Counted from the stretch's first letter, positions 47,436 to 58,232 are shown. The stretch: DNA of 64,000 nt from DASZVB01 sp035545855 (GCA_035545855.1 DASZXK010000206.1:20225-84224); one strand, 5' to 3'. Notes: generated by a model from the letters alone, not told the origin. Numbers and translations: made by a program.

Positions 47436-48343
47436 CGCGCCGCGGCGCCGTCGAGGTACGCGCGGATCATCGCGTGCGCGAGGGAGTACGGCGGGGGTAT
47501 CCAGAAACCCTCCGGCTTCTGGAGCTCCGCTCGCGTGTACCACCGCGCGTCCTCGAGCTCGGTGCGATCGATCACGAGGTCGTCCGACGTCGCTTCCGCG
47601 AAGAAGCCGATCATGAGAGAAGCCGGGAACGGCCAGGGCTGGGACCGGAAATAGCGCACGCCGGAGACGGCGAGGCCGAGCTCCTCCCTCACCTCCCGGG
47701 CGACGCAGTCCTCGACGGATTCCCCGGGTTCCACGAACCCCGCGATGATCGACTGCATGCCGCGCGGCCAACCGGGTTGTCTGGCGAGCACGATCCGGTC
47801 CCCGCGCGAGACCAGGACCATCACCGCCGGATCCGTCCTCGGGAAGTGCTTCAGCTCCTCGGCCTCGCACTCCCGCACGTGCCCGCCCTCCTTCGGCTTC
47901 GTCGGGCGCCCGCACGAGCCGCAGTGCTGGTGGCGTCGGTGCCAGTAGAGCATCCCGCGGGCGTACGCGAGCACCTCCGCCTCCGTCGCCGGGAGGACGC
48001 CTCCGGTCAGGCGGAGGTCCGTGAGCTCGGCGCGGCCCGCGAGCGCCGGGTGCGAAAGAGGCTCGGCGATCGTCGAGATGTCGAGCGCGAAACAGTCGGC
48101 TTCTCCAGCCTTTCCGAGCCACACGAGCTCCGTCGCCGCGTCGATGAGGGTCGCCCCCTCGCGGGCGTTCGGGAGGGCCGCCCGCGGCTCGCTCCCCGGC
48201 GTCACGAAGTTCTTCTCCTGCCAGACGGGGACCAGGAGCGTCGTCTCGGCGTCGAGGGCGCTCATGAGCCGATCGGTGTCCCGGCGGAGCTCCGCGCGAC
48301 GGTCGAGGCGGGGAAGGGGAGGGGCGGCGCCGCGCGTGCTCAT
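47432..48343 (-). CDS. nudC: NAD+/NADH diphosphatase (Nudix)
   Basis: 303 residues. It cleaves NADH and NAD-capped RNA to NMN and AMP. Nudix box: GFVEPGESVEDCVAREVREELGL, with the SQPWPFPASLMIGFFAEA motif C-terminal to it, both NudC-specific. The zinc-ribbon begins CGSCGRPTKPKEGG but the second pair is reduced to a single Cys (HVRECEAEELKHFP), so the usual four-Cys zinc site appears incomplete. Start ATG 48341-48343. It is convergent with the phcQ-like gene and divergent from deoC. Confidence 0.92.
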   Translation of the reverse strand: MSTRGAAPPLPRLDRRAELRRDTDRLMSALDAETTLLVPVWQEKNFVTPGSEPRAALPNAREGATLIDAATELVWLGKAGEADCFALDISTIAEPLSHPALAGRAELTDLRLTGGVLPATEAEVLAYARGMLYWHRRHQHCGSCGRPTKPKEGGHVRECEAEELKHFPRTDPAVMVLVSRGDRIVLARQPGWPRGMQSIIAGFVEPGESVEDCVAREVREELGLAVSGVRYFRSQPWPFPASLMIGFFAEATSDDLVIDRTELEDARWYTRAELQKPEGFWIPPPYSLAHAMIRAYLDGAAAR

Positions 48344-48413
48344 CGAAACGAAGAATCCCGCCCCGAGACGCGCGCCGCAACCCCCGTGTATCCTCGTCCC
48401 GAGACGGAAGCCG

Positions 48414-49073
48414 GTGGATCTCGCACCCTACATCGAACACACGCGGCTTCGCGCCGACACGACCCCGGCCGACGTGGACGCGCTCTGCCGCGAGGCAGTC
48501 CAGCATCGGTTCGGCGGCGTCTGCGTGAATCCGCTGTTCGTCCCCCACGCGAAGCGGGCCGTATCCGGCTCCGCCGTGCGCGTCGTGACCGTCGCCGGGT
48601 TCCCGCTCGGGGCGTCCCACACGTCGATCCGCGTCGCGGAGGCGCGGCGCGCCGTCGAGGAAGGCGCGGACGACGTGGACCTGGTCCTCCCCGTCGGGCC
48701 GGCGCTCGCCTCCGATTGGACCTACGTGGAGGACGACGTGCGCGCCGTGCGCGAGGCCATTCCGCGGGCGACGCTCAAGGTGATCCTCGAGACGGGGCAT
48801 TTCGACGAGGCCGGCATCACGCGCGCGACCGAGATCTGCGTGCTCGCCGGCGCGGATTTCGTGAAGACCTCGACGGGGTTCGGGCCGCGAGGAGCGAGCG
48901 TTCGCGACGTCGAGCTCATGATCGTCGCCGCCGGGGGGCGCGCGCGCGTGAAGGCTTCGGGCGGCATCAAGACCGCGCGGGAAGCGATCGAGCTGATTTC
49001 CGCGGGCGCGACCCGGCTCGGCACGTCGAGCGGCGTGTCGATCCTCCTCGGGGCCGCTATTTCCGGACGTTGA
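48414..49073 (+). CDS. deoC: Deoxyribose-phosphate aldolase
   Basis: 219 residues from GTG 48414 (GGAAG upstream). Class I aldolase that splits 2-deoxyribose-5-phosphate into glyceraldehyde-3-phosphate and acetaldehyde. Motifs: LAPYIEHTRLRADTT, VCVNPLFVPHAKRAV, VAGFPLGASHTSIRV, the catalytic Lys in GADFVKTSTGFGPRGAS and RVKASGGIKTAREA (second Lys). Length is typical. It ends overlapping the convergent YkuD-like gene by 17 bases. Shadow frames extend upstream to 48021. Confidence 0.95.
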   Translation: MDLAPYIEHTRLRADTTPADVDALCREAVQHRFGGVCVNPLFVPHAKRAVSGSAVRVVTVAGFPLGASHTSIRVAEARRAVEEGADDVDLVLPVGPALASDWTYVEDDVRAVREAIPRATLKVILETGHFDEAGITRATEICVLAGADFVKTSTGFGPRGASVRDVELMIVAAGGRARVKASGGIKTAREAIELISAGATRLGTSSGVSILLGAAISGR

Positions 49074-50403
49074 CGATCGTTCGGGACGCTTCGTCCGCGG
49101 GCGCGGTCACGCCGTGGAACCCCGCCGAGAGCTCGGGCGTCGCGAAACGAAAGAGCGCGGCTGCGTCTTCCGGCGACACCTCGACGTTGCCGGGGCCGTG
49201 CTCGATGCCGAACCGGTCGTGCCAGTACGCCCCGAGGAGGTACTGCCCGGACGAGAGCTCGAGCGCCCACGGCACGTCGTAGATGGAGACGCCGTCGGCG
49301 AATTTCGCAGGGTCCGCGCCGACGAGCGTGACGTGCTTCTCGACCACCTGGTGCTCGCCGCGCGTCGTCGCCTGCGCGCCGTCCGGCGCGCCGAGGCGAT
49401 CTCGCCCGACGCTCGCGAGGGTCGCGTAGACGGCGCGCCGTCCCTCGTAGGCGACCAGGGTCCCGGTGACGACGCTCACGTCGATCCACCTCCGCCCCTC
49501 GGTCGCGAACGCCGGGAACTCGTGCCGTTCGCGAACGACGGTGACGTCGCGGAGGCGGACCCAGCGTCCGTCCGTCGTCGCCCAGAACTCGACGCCGGAG
49601 AGCGTGCGGAACTTCCCCGTGAGGTCCACGCGCGCGTGATAGTCGAGGAGGCCGCTCTTCTCCGTCTCGTCGCCCGAGAGCTTCCAGGCGTGCACGCCCC
49701 GCTTCACCACGAACGCGAGCGGCAGCTTCGTCTCGTCGTCGAGCGCGGCTCCCCGGAAGGAACTCGGCGCGGCGCTCTCCAGGTCGTCGGCGGGGACGAA
49801 CCGGCCGTCCGTCGTCATCGCGAGGCGGAGCGCGCGCCCGTCCGGCCCCTTCGCGTTCCACGACCCGACGAGGGCGAGGCCGCTTCGCGCCCGGACCTCG
49901 CCGAGAGCGCGCGCAGCCCCGTCGTGATCCGGGTCGGCTTCGTAGAGCGTCGTGTCGCGCACGGTGCGCGCGTAGGTGTAAGGGAGAGCCGAGGCGGGAT
50001 CCGCGGTCCGCCCCATCGCGACGAGCGTCGGGTGCCGCGAGTCGAGGGTCGTCGCCGGGCCGTTGCAGACGAATCCGCGGGGCCTCACCGGGTACCAGCC
50101 GCCCTCGCACCCCTTCGTCGAGAACGCCGTCGTCGCGCGCGCCACGGTCTCGCCCGCGTGGAGGTAACCGAGCCGCGTCCCTCGCTTGCTCGGCCGATCG
50201 AACACGGGGACGATGCTCGCGACCGCGCCGAGGCGGGGCCCGTTCTCGTCGGGGACGGGGACGACCGGGACGGGGGGGAGCTCGGCTTCCTCCGACTTCT
50301 CGAGCTTCGCGCCGCCACCGTCACGGCGGCAGCCGACGACGACGGCGAGCACGAAGGGAGCCGAAACGAGGGCGAGAACGCCATACGCCGCCGTGCGTCG
50401 CAC
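49057..50403 (-). CDS. L,D-transpeptidase-like (YkuD) envelope protein lacking the catalytic Cys
   Basis: 448 residues with an N-terminal hydrophobic segment ending in Cys (FVLAVVVGC, possible lipobox), an SH3-like domain (about 60-115, VPVFDRPSKRGTRLGYLHAGE) and a C-terminal region like the YkuD fold. The YkuD signature SHGC-[VI]-N/R-LSPEDA-x-x-L is replaced by HGPGNVEVSPEDAAALFRFA, so the nucleophilic Cys is absent. YkuD enzymes make 3-3 peptidoglycan crosslinks via that Cys. This one should be inactive or reassigned. Convergent with deoC. Confidence 0.72.
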   Translation of the reverse strand: MRRTAAYGVLALVSAPFVLAVVVGCRRDGGGAKLEKSEEAELPPVPVVPVPDENGPRLGAVASIVPVFDRPSKRGTRLGYLHAGETVARATTAFSTKGCEGGWYPVRPRGFVCNGPATTLDSRHPTLVAMGRTADPASALPYTYARTVRDTTLYEADPDHDGAARALGEVRARSGLALVGSWNAKGPDGRALRLAMTTDGRFVPADDLESAAPSSFRGAALDDETKLPLAFVVKRGVHAWKLSGDETEKSGLLDYHARVDLTGKFRTLSGVEFWATTDGRWVRLRDVTVVRERHEFPAFATEGRRWIDVSVVTGTLVAYEGRRAVYATLASVGRDRLGAPDGAQATTRGEHQVVEKHVTLVGADPAKFADGVSIYDVPWALELSSGQYLLGAYWHDRFGIEHGPGNVEVSPEDAAALFRFATPELSAGFHGVTAPADEASRTIVNVRK

Positions 50404-50552
50404 CCCCCGTGCGTGGCACGCGGCGCCCCGTCCGGACCACTTTTCGGCTCCGCCCAGGCGTCCGCCGCGGCATCCGGCGGGCGTGCGAGCCGGACCGCTT
50501 CGACCGCCCCCTTTTCGCCCGGGCGGAGCTGGCCTAGTTCTCGGGCCTTCCC

Positions 50553-51197
50553 ATGCGCCGACATCTCGGTCCGCTCGTCGTCCTCGGGCTCGGGCTCTGC
50601 CTCGCTCCCGCGCCCGCCCGCGCGGACACGGAAGAGTGGGCGAGCAGCTACGACCCGGGGAAGCCGGTTCGCCGTGGGGACTTCGCCGCGGGACTGACTC
50701 TCGGCGGAGCCGTCGGCGGCGTCTCGGGGTACCCGAACGAGATCGCGAAGCTCGACGACCCGAGATACGAGGCGAACACGGGCGTCGGCGGGGGCCCGGC
50801 CGGGGGCCTCTTCATCGGTGGGGCCCTCCGCGACTGGTTCGTCTTCGGCATCGGCTTCGAGAGCGCGTCCGTAGCCGGCAACGCCTACAAGTCGTCGAGC
50901 ACCTACTTCATCCTCCACGTGGAGGCGTACCCGCTGTTCTCGCTCGGGGGACCGTTCCACGATCTCGGTCTCGTCTCGGAGTTCGGCGCCGGGGGCCGGA
51001 CGGTCAAGATCGGCGGCGACACGGTGGCGGACGGCGGTCTTCTCTCGATCGCGAGCGTCGGCGCCGTTTACGAGCCGTTCCGCCTCGGATCCTTCTCCTT
51101 CGGGCCCATCGTCACCTTCACGCATCAGGGGAGCCAGTCGCTCCAGGCGAACTACGCCACCATCGGGCTCCGCTCCTCCTTCTACGGCGGTCCGTAG
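50553..51197 (+). CDS. Predicted outer-membrane beta-barrel protein
   Basis: 214 residues with a signal peptide (LVVLGLGLCLAPAPARA, cleavage about 25). The mature part has repeating strands with aromatic girdles: RGDFAAGLTLGGAVGG, GGPAGGLFIGGALRDW, STYFILHVEAYPLF, GLVSEFGAGGRTVKIGG, LGSFSFGPIVTFTHQG and a final YATIGLRSSFY. No family assigned. TAGTTC at 50535-50540 may be its -10 box, 12 bases upstream of the ATG. Confidence 0.72.
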   Translation: MRRHLGPLVVLGLGLCLAPAPARADTEEWASSYDPGKPVRRGDFAAGLTLGGAVGGVSGYPNEIAKLDDPRYEANTGVGGGPAGGLFIGGALRDWFVFGIGFESASVAGNAYKSSSTYFILHVEAYPLFSLGGPFHDLGLVSEFGAGGRTVKIGGDTVADGGLLSIASVGAVYEPFRLGSFSFGPIVTFTHQGSQSLQANYATIGLRSSFYGGP

Positions 51198-51208
51198 ATC
51201 CGAGCGAC

Positions 51209-51226
51209 CGCAGGGTTTTTCCTGCG
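51209..51226 (+). terminator. Stem-loop after the barrel gene
   Basis: CGCAGG-GTTTTT-CCTGCG is a perfect 6-bp stem with a T-rich loop, 12 bases after the stop at 51197. It lacks a following T-tract, so termination is tentative. Confidence 0.35.
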
Positions 51227-51371
51227 AGGACCGTAAACGCTGCGGAGGCGGGGGTGGACGCCCCTGGAGGCCGTCCGTCTGCGACCCCCGGAAAAGCTCC
51301 CGGTGGGGGCCGCCTGAGGTACCATTCCGGAACGAGGCGGCCGCTCCGACGCGCGCTCGCTCCACGCCTAC

Positions 51372-52895
<1,524 letters not shown>

Positions 52896-52949
52896 CATCG
52901 CGCGCGGCGCGCCGCGTTCCGGCGAGGGCCTGTGTTACCCTCCCGGGTC

Positions 52950-54014
52950 ATGACGCGGGTCGGTGCTTCGCTCGGGCGATCGGGCGCTTCCTTCAGTTTG
53001 GCCGCGGTGCTCGTGCTCCTCGGCGGGTCGGCTCGAGCGCAGACGGACGAGCAGCGCGCGGGAGCTCGCGCCGCGGCGAACGCGGGCGGCGCGGCGTTCA
53101 TGGACAAGAAGTACGCGGACGCGATCGACATGTTCACGCGCGCCGAGTCGCTCGTGCACAGCCCCGTGCACCTCCTCTACATGGCCCGCTCGTACGAGAA
53201 GCTCGGACAGCTCGTGAAGGCGCGGGAGACGTACATCCGCATCACGAACGAGGACGCGCCCGCGGGCGCCTCGCAGCCCATCAAGCAGGCGCGAGCCGAC
53301 GCCGAGAAGGAGCAGGAAGCGCTCGAGCCGAGGATCCCCTACGTGAGCGTCGTCGTGCAGGGCGGTGGCTCGAGCCCCGTCACCGTCACGATGGACGGCG
53401 TGCAGGTTCCGCCCGCGCTCGTCGGGGTGCCGCGTCCCGTGGATCCGGGCGACCACAAGTTCGAGGCCGCGGCGCAGGGGATGGACAGCGCCGTCAGCTC
53501 CATCGCCGTCCGCGAAGGGCACAGCGAGACGGTCGTCCTCACGCTCCACGCGGCGGCGAGTCAGCCCCCGCCGGGTCAGATGCCGGTCGGGTACGCGCCG
53601 GTCGGCTACGGGCAGCCGCAGCAACCGCAGCAACCGCCTCCCGCGGCGGATTCCGGCGGCGGCCACGGTCCGTCACCGCTCACGTGGGTGGCGTTCGGCG
53701 TCGGAGCCGTCGGCCTCGGCGTGGGGACGATCTTCGCGCTCCAGGCCTCGAGCAAGGCGAGCGACGTGAACGCTCAGCAGTGCAGTCTCCTCGGGCCCGA
53801 CGGCAAGGCCGACTGGTGCCCGTCCTCGACCGGCTCGCAGATCGACGACGTCCGGACGGACAAGACCATTTCCCTCGTCGGGTTCATCGCGGGCGGCATC
53901 GGGGTCGCGGCGGGCGTCACGCTGCTGCTCGTCACCCCGAAGAAGGCGCCCGCGCAGGCGTCCGTCGAAACGTATCTCGGTCTCGGCGCCGCCGGCGTCC
54001 GCGGCCGCTTCTAG
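52950..54014 (+). CDS. TPR-like/PEGA-like membrane protein next to a Ser/Thr kinase
   Basis: 354 residues (start ATG 52950; a GTG at 52932 adds six). Signal peptide about 1-30. Residues about 35-130 resemble TPR repeats (AANAGGAAFMDKKYADAIDM, HLLYMARSYEKLGQLVKARE). A beta-rich PEGA-like domain (about 135-205, VVVQGGGSSPVTVTMDGVQV) follows. Then come a Pro/Gln/Tyr-rich segment (GYGQPQQPQQPPP) and two membrane segments (about 245-265 and 305-325). This plan is recurrent beside myxobacterial Ser/Thr kinases. Its role is unknown. Confidence 0.78.
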   Translation: MTRVGASLGRSGASFSLAAVLVLLGGSARAQTDEQRAGARAAANAGGAAFMDKKYADAIDMFTRAESLVHSPVHLLYMARSYEKLGQLVKARETYIRITNEDAPAGASQPIKQARADAEKEQEALEPRIPYVSVVVQGGGSSPVTVTMDGVQVPPALVGVPRPVDPGDHKFEAAAQGMDSAVSSIAVREGHSETVVLTLHAAASQPPPGQMPVGYAPVGYGQPQQPQQPPPAADSGGGHGPSPLTWVAFGVGAVGLGVGTIFALQASSKASDVNAQQCSLLGPDGKADWCPSSTGSQIDDVRTDKTISLVGFIAGGIGVAAGVTLLLVTPKKAPAQASVETYLGLGAAGVRGRF

Positions 54015-54032
54015 CTTGCTTCCGGAGCCTCC

Positions 54033-55949
54033 ATGAAAAAGAGCGTTCTCTCTCTGGTCGTGTCCCTCGGTCTCGGGGCGATTCTCAACGCCGGCGCCGG
54101 CTGTACGGAGGTCCCGAATCGCAAGGTCCTTCCGCAGGGCTTTCACGCGGACGCGAGCGTCGGGAACGGGGGTGAGTCCAGCGGAGACTCCGGTTCCGGC
54201 GGCAAGGGCGGCTCCTCCGGCAGCGGCACCGGCGGCGAACACGAAGGCGGGGTCGCCGGCATGGGGGGCCAGGGTGGCAGCGGCGGCGGCGCCGTCGACG
54301 GCGGCGACGGGGGCGGACTTCTCTTCTGTGCGAACTCGCCGTGCAAGGACTTCACCGGGTTCGGCACGAACCTCACGGCGTGCTGCGCCGGCGAGACGGG
54401 GCAGTACTGCGGTCTCGACACGACGCCCATCGGCGGCCCGGGTTGCCTGGAGCTGAACCAGCCGGGCAGTCCCGACGCGACGTGCCCGGACCTCACGCAG
54501 GACGGCGTGCTCCACAAGGGGTGCTGTCTGGACCGTTCGTCGACGTGCGGCCTCCAGTTCGCCGTCCCGGGGGGGCCGAGCTTCGGTTGCGCGGACCTCG
54601 TTCCGTTCGGCGGAACCCCGCAGAGCTGCACGCCGACCTGCTCCGCGACGAAGGGGCCCTGCACCGTGGACTCCGACTGCTGCGACGCGAGTCCGAAGGT
54701 CGTCGCGTGCGTGAACGCGGGCGGCACCGGAGTCTGCTCCTACTACTGCACGAAGAACTCGGAATGCACGTCCGGGTGCTGCGCGATCCTCGAAGCGAAC
54801 GCCCGGGGCGTCTGCGCTCCGGACGCTTCCTACTGCCCGACCGGGTGCGGGAACGCCGACGACGTGTGCGAGACGGACGCGGATTGCTGCACCGGCAACG
54901 TCTGCGTCTCCACGGACGCCCCCGGGCCGAAGCTCTGCCGCCCGAGCTGCAACACGAGCCAGGATTGCGCCCCGGAGCAGTGCCTGCCGGACGCGACCAC
55001 GAGCAAGCTCGCCTGCGCGAGGGCCGGCGCGACGCTGTGCAGCGACACGTGCCGCTACGCGAACGACAACGAGTGCGACGACGGTGGGCCCGGGTCCACG
55101 TCGTCCGCCTGCGCCCTCGGGTCGGACTGCACCGACTGCGCGAAGGTCGCGCAGATCTCGGCGCGCCTCGGCGGGACGCGGGAGTGCTCGGATAGCTGCG
55201 GCACGGCGCACGACAACATCTGTCAGGACGGCGGACCGGGCTCCACGGCGTACACCTGCAGCTTCGGGACGGACTGCGCCGACTGCGGCCCCCGACGCGG
55301 CATCTGCACGGACTCCTGCACCTACGCGCGCGACGGCTCCTGCGACGACGGCAGCGCCAACGCCGCCTATGCCGACTGCGCCCCGGGCACGGACTGCTCG
55401 GACTGCGGCGTCTTCGAGGGCGGGCGCGGGGACTCCGCGTGCGACGGCTCTCTGGGCTCCGTGTGCGTTCCGCGTGGGAGCCAGTGGTCGAGCGGCGGAG
55501 GCGCGGACGGCGCCTGCTCGTGCGGCGACTGCGCGTGGGACGCCAAGGACTGCGGCGTTTCGCAGGGGTTTTACTGTGACGGGGCGTCGATCAGCTCGAC
55601 CTGCAGCACGTCGAATCCGAACGGCGCCGGAGCCGACGGCATCTGCCAGTGCGGCGGCTGGTGCGACTGGGAAAAGGCGGATTGCGGCGCCGTGGGTCCG
55701 GCCAAGTGCGACGGCCTCTCGATCTCCTCGGCGTGCGCGCTCTCCGATCCGTACAGCTACGCCAACGATGGCACGTGCGACTGCAACGGGGCGTGCTCCT
55801 GGGACGCGCAGGATTGCGCACTCAGCGGCACGATCAGCCTGTGCGACGACACGTGCACGTACGCCGGGGACGGTTCGTGCGACGACGACTTCTACTGCAC
55901 CTACGGTACGGACTGCGCGGACTGCGGGCCGCGGCCGGTGATCCCCTGA
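54033..55949 (+). CDS. Large Cys-rich lipoprotein with repeated Cys modules
   Basis: 638 residues with lipobox LNAGAGC. A Gly/Ser-rich tether (about 45-90) is followed by two repeat types. Type 1 (about 335-470 and at the C-terminus): CxDxCxYAxDxxCDDG...CxxGTDCxDCG, seen at least four times. Type 2 (about 475-610): CDGxSISSxCxxSNP...DGxCxCxGxCxWDxxDC, three times. An earlier part has GETGQYCGLD and CCLDRSSTCGL modules. It begins 18 bases after the TPR-like gene. Such proteins are thought to be surface-exposed, with disulfide-stabilised modules. Function unknown. Confidence 0.82.
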   Translation: MKKSVLSLVVSLGLGAILNAGAGCTEVPNRKVLPQGFHADASVGNGGESSGDSGSGGKGGSSGSGTGGEHEGGVAGMGGQGGSGGGAVDGGDGGGLLFCANSPCKDFTGFGTNLTACCAGETGQYCGLDTTPIGGPGCLELNQPGSPDATCPDLTQDGVLHKGCCLDRSSTCGLQFAVPGGPSFGCADLVPFGGTPQSCTPTCSATKGPCTVDSDCCDASPKVVACVNAGGTGVCSYYCTKNSECTSGCCAILEANARGVCAPDASYCPTGCGNADDVCETDADCCTGNVCVSTDAPGPKLCRPSCNTSQDCAPEQCLPDATTSKLACARAGATLCSDTCRYANDNECDDGGPGSTSSACALGSDCTDCAKVAQISARLGGTRECSDSCGTAHDNICQDGGPGSTAYTCSFGTDCADCGPRRGICTDSCTYARDGSCDDGSANAAYADCAPGTDCSDCGVFEGGRGDSACDGSLGSVCVPRGSQWSSGGGADGACSCGDCAWDAKDCGVSQGFYCDGASISSTCSTSNPNGAGADGICQCGGWCDWEKADCGAVGPAKCDGLSISSACALSDPYSYANDGTCDCNGACSWDAQDCALSGTISLCDDTCTYAGDGSCDDDFYCTYGTDCADCGPRPVIP

Positions 55950-55960
55950 GGCCACGTCAG

Positions 55961-55990
55961 CGTCGTCAGCGTCGAACGCCGCTGACGACG
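55961..55990. terminator. 11-bp perfect stem-loop at a convergent gene boundary
   Basis: CGTCGTCAGCG (55961-55971) pairs perfectly with CGCTGACGACG (55980-55990) around an 8-base loop. It overlaps the last codons of prmC and lies just after the Cys-rich lipoprotein stop (55949). It is likely a bidirectional terminator without T-tract. Confidence 0.5.
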
Positions 55991-56844
55991 CGCTCCCAGC
56001 CGCCGTAGTCGCGGCGGCGTTCGACGGCGGTAAAGCCGCGCGCCTGGAGGAGCTCCGCGGTGCGAGACGCTTGATCGTGACCCACCTCCATCGCGAGGAG
56101 GCCGCCGGGGCGGAGCCGCGCCGCTCCCACGTCCACCACGCGGCGGACGACGTCGAGCCCGTCCTTGCCGCCGTCGAGCGCGAGCCCGGGCTCGTATCCC
56201 CGGATGTCCTCGGTGAGGCCGGGGATGTCCCCGGTGGGGATGTACGGCGGGTTCGCCGTGACGGCGTCGAAGCGCTCGTCCGCGGCGAGCACGGCATCCA
56301 GATCGGACACGAGGAACACGACGGGCGCGCCGAGTCGGACCGCGTTGTCGCGAGCCACCGCGACGGCCCCCTCCGACAGATCCACGCCGGTCACGCTCCA
56401 CGTCGGGCGCTTCTTCGAGAACGCGAGGGCGACGCAGCCCGAACCCGTGCAGAGGTCGAGGAGCGCCCCGTGGAGGCTCGAGTGCCGGGTCCGTTCGAGC
56501 GCGACGTCGACGAGCGTCTCCGTGTCGGGACGGGGGATCAGGACGCGCGAATCCACCCGGAACGGGAGCCCGTAGAACTCCCGCTCGCCGAGGATGTACG
56601 CGAGGGGCTCGGACTTCCGCCTTCTCACGATGAGCTCCCTGTAGGCGGCGAGCTCCGCCGGCGTGAGCTCGCGCGCGTGGTCCACGAAGAGGCGGATCCG
56701 CTCCACACCGAGGACCTTCGCGAGGAGGAGCTCCGCGTCCAGTCGCGGCGAGTCGATGTGGCGACGGCGAAAGTCGTCCGTCGCCCACGCGACGACCTTC
56801 GCGATCGTCCAGGGTTCCGCCGACGCCGCGCCCGGCTCAGCCAT
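55966..56844 (-). CDS. prmC: Peptide chain release factor glutamine-N5 methyltransferase
   Basis: 292 residues (HemK/PrmC). It methylates the Gln of the GGQ motif of RF1 and RF2. N-terminal helical domain about 1-75, then a class I SAM fold with LLDLCTGSGCVALAFS and the catalytic NPPY in VTANPPYIPTGD. IRGYEPGLALDGGKDGLDVV is the PrmC-specific extension. Start ATG 56844, overlapping the phosphomannomutase stop by 8 bases; same operon. prfA is not adjacent, which is unusual. Confidence 0.94.
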   Translation of the reverse strand: MAEPGAASAEPWTIAKVVAWATDDFRRRHIDSPRLDAELLLAKVLGVERIRLFVDHARELTPAELAAYRELIVRRRKSEPLAYILGEREFYGLPFRVDSRVLIPRPDTETLVDVALERTRHSSLHGALLDLCTGSGCVALAFSKKRPTWSVTGVDLSEGAVAVARDNAVRLGAPVVFLVSDLDAVLAADERFDAVTANPPYIPTGDIPGLTEDIRGYEPGLALDGGKDGLDVVRRVVDVGAARLRPGGLLAMEVGHDQASRTAELLQARGFTAVERRRDYGGWERVVSGVRR

Positions 56845-58213
56845 GCCCGGCCGCGCTCTGGACCGCTCCGAGCACGGATTCGACCTCGCTCCGGATCTGG
56901 GAGAGTCTCGCCTCCGACGGCGCCTCGAAGCGAAGGACGAGGATCGGCCCCGTGTTGGAGGCCCGGACGAGCGCCCACGCGCCGTCGGGATAGCGCACGC
57001 GGACGCCGTCGATCTCCGTCGTCTCGTACTTGCCGCGGAACGCGTCCCGCACCTTGGCGACGACCTTCGCCTTCTCCGCGTCGGGGCAATCCACGCGGAT
57101 CTCCGGGGTGGAGAACCCCTTCGGCAGATCGGCGAGGAGCTCCCCGATGCTCTTTCCTTCCCTCGCGACGATCTCGAGCACGCGAAGGGCGGCGTAGATG
57201 CCGTCGTCGTAGCCGAGGTAGCGATCCGCGAAGAAGAAGTGGCCGCTCATCTCCCCGGCGATGAGCGCGTGCTCCTCCTTCATCTTCGTCTTGATGAGCG
57301 AGTGGCCCGTCTTCCACATGATCGGGCGCCCCCCGTGCTTCGCGACGTCGTCGAAGAGGGCCTGCGAGCACTTCACCTCCCCGATGACCGCGGCGCCTGG
57401 GTTCGCCTTCAAGACGTCCCGGGAGAAGAGCGCGAGGAGACGATCTCCCCAGAGGATCTCACCCGTTCGATCCACGACGCCCAGGCGATCCCCGTCTCCG
57501 TCGAAGGCGATGCCGATGTGCGCATTTTCCTTCTTCACCGTCTGGATGAGCGTCTCGAGGTTCTTCGGGACGGTGGGATCGGGGTGGTGATTCGGGAAGG
57601 TCCCATCCATGTCGCAGAAGAGCTCGGTCGGCGAGAGGCCGAGCGAGCGGAACGCACGGACGCCGAGCGGGCCCGCGGCGCCGTTCCCCGCGTCCACCAC
57701 GACCCGGAGCTTCTCCGGGTTCGCGATGCGGATCTTCTCGGTGAGGGCCTTCACGTACTCGTCGGCGACGCTCCGCTCCTCGAGGCTTCCCGACTTCTCG
57801 GGGCCATAGTCGCCCGCCTCGATGCGCTTCCGGAGCGCCTGGATGTCCGCGCCGAAGAAGGACGCCTTGCCGCGCATCATCTTGAAGCCGTTCTCGTCGC
57901 CCGGGTTGTGGCTCCCGGTCACCATGATCCCGCCGTCGGCGTTCAGGTGATGGGCGGCGAAGTAGAGCTGCGGAGTCGGACCGATGCCGACGTCCACGAC
58001 GCTCGCGCCCGCCTTCTTCAGGCCCTCGACGAGGTTTCCGACGAGCCGCGGCCCCGACACCCGGCAATCCCGACCGACGGCGATCCGCGGCGCCTTGCCG
58101 TTCTCGGAGACCATGGCCCCGAAGGCGCGTCCGATGCCGCGAGCGATGTCGGGAACGAGGTCGCGATCGGCGACGCCGCGGATGTCGTACTCACGGAAGA
58201 TGTGCGCGCTCAT
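56837..58213 (-). CDS. Phosphomannomutase/phosphoglucomutase
   Basis: 458 residues of the alpha-D-phosphohexomutase family. It interconverts mannose- or glucose-6-phosphate and -1-phosphate for polysaccharide or LPS synthesis. Motifs: IFREYDIRGVADRDLVP, active Ser in GGIMVTGSHNPGDENG, metal loop AFDGDGDRLGVVD, and sugar-binding GEMSGHFFFADRY. Those favour the PMM/PGM (AlgC-like) subgroup over GlmM (which uses TASHN and GEQSGH). It lies between the prepilin-peptidase/lipoprotein pair and prmC. The open frame upstream of 58213 is a shadow. Confidence 0.9.
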   Translation of the reverse strand: MSAHIFREYDIRGVADRDLVPDIARGIGRAFGAMVSENGKAPRIAVGRDCRVSGPRLVGNLVEGLKKAGASVVDVGIGPTPQLYFAAHHLNADGGIMVTGSHNPGDENGFKMMRGKASFFGADIQALRKRIEAGDYGPEKSGSLEERSVADEYVKALTEKIRIANPEKLRVVVDAGNGAAGPLGVRAFRSLGLSPTELFCDMDGTFPNHHPDPTVPKNLETLIQTVKKENAHIGIAFDGDGDRLGVVDRTGEILWGDRLLALFSRDVLKANPGAAVIGEVKCSQALFDDVAKHGGRPIMWKTGHSLIKTKMKEEHALIAGEMSGHFFFADRYLGYDDGIYAALRVLEIVAREGKSIGELLADLPKGFSTPEIRVDCPDAEKAKVVAKVRDAFRGKYETTEIDGVRVRYPDGAWALVRASNTGPILVLRFEAPSEARLSQIRSEVESVLGAVQSAAGHG

Positions 58214-58232
58214 GGTGCTCTCTCGGCTCCGT

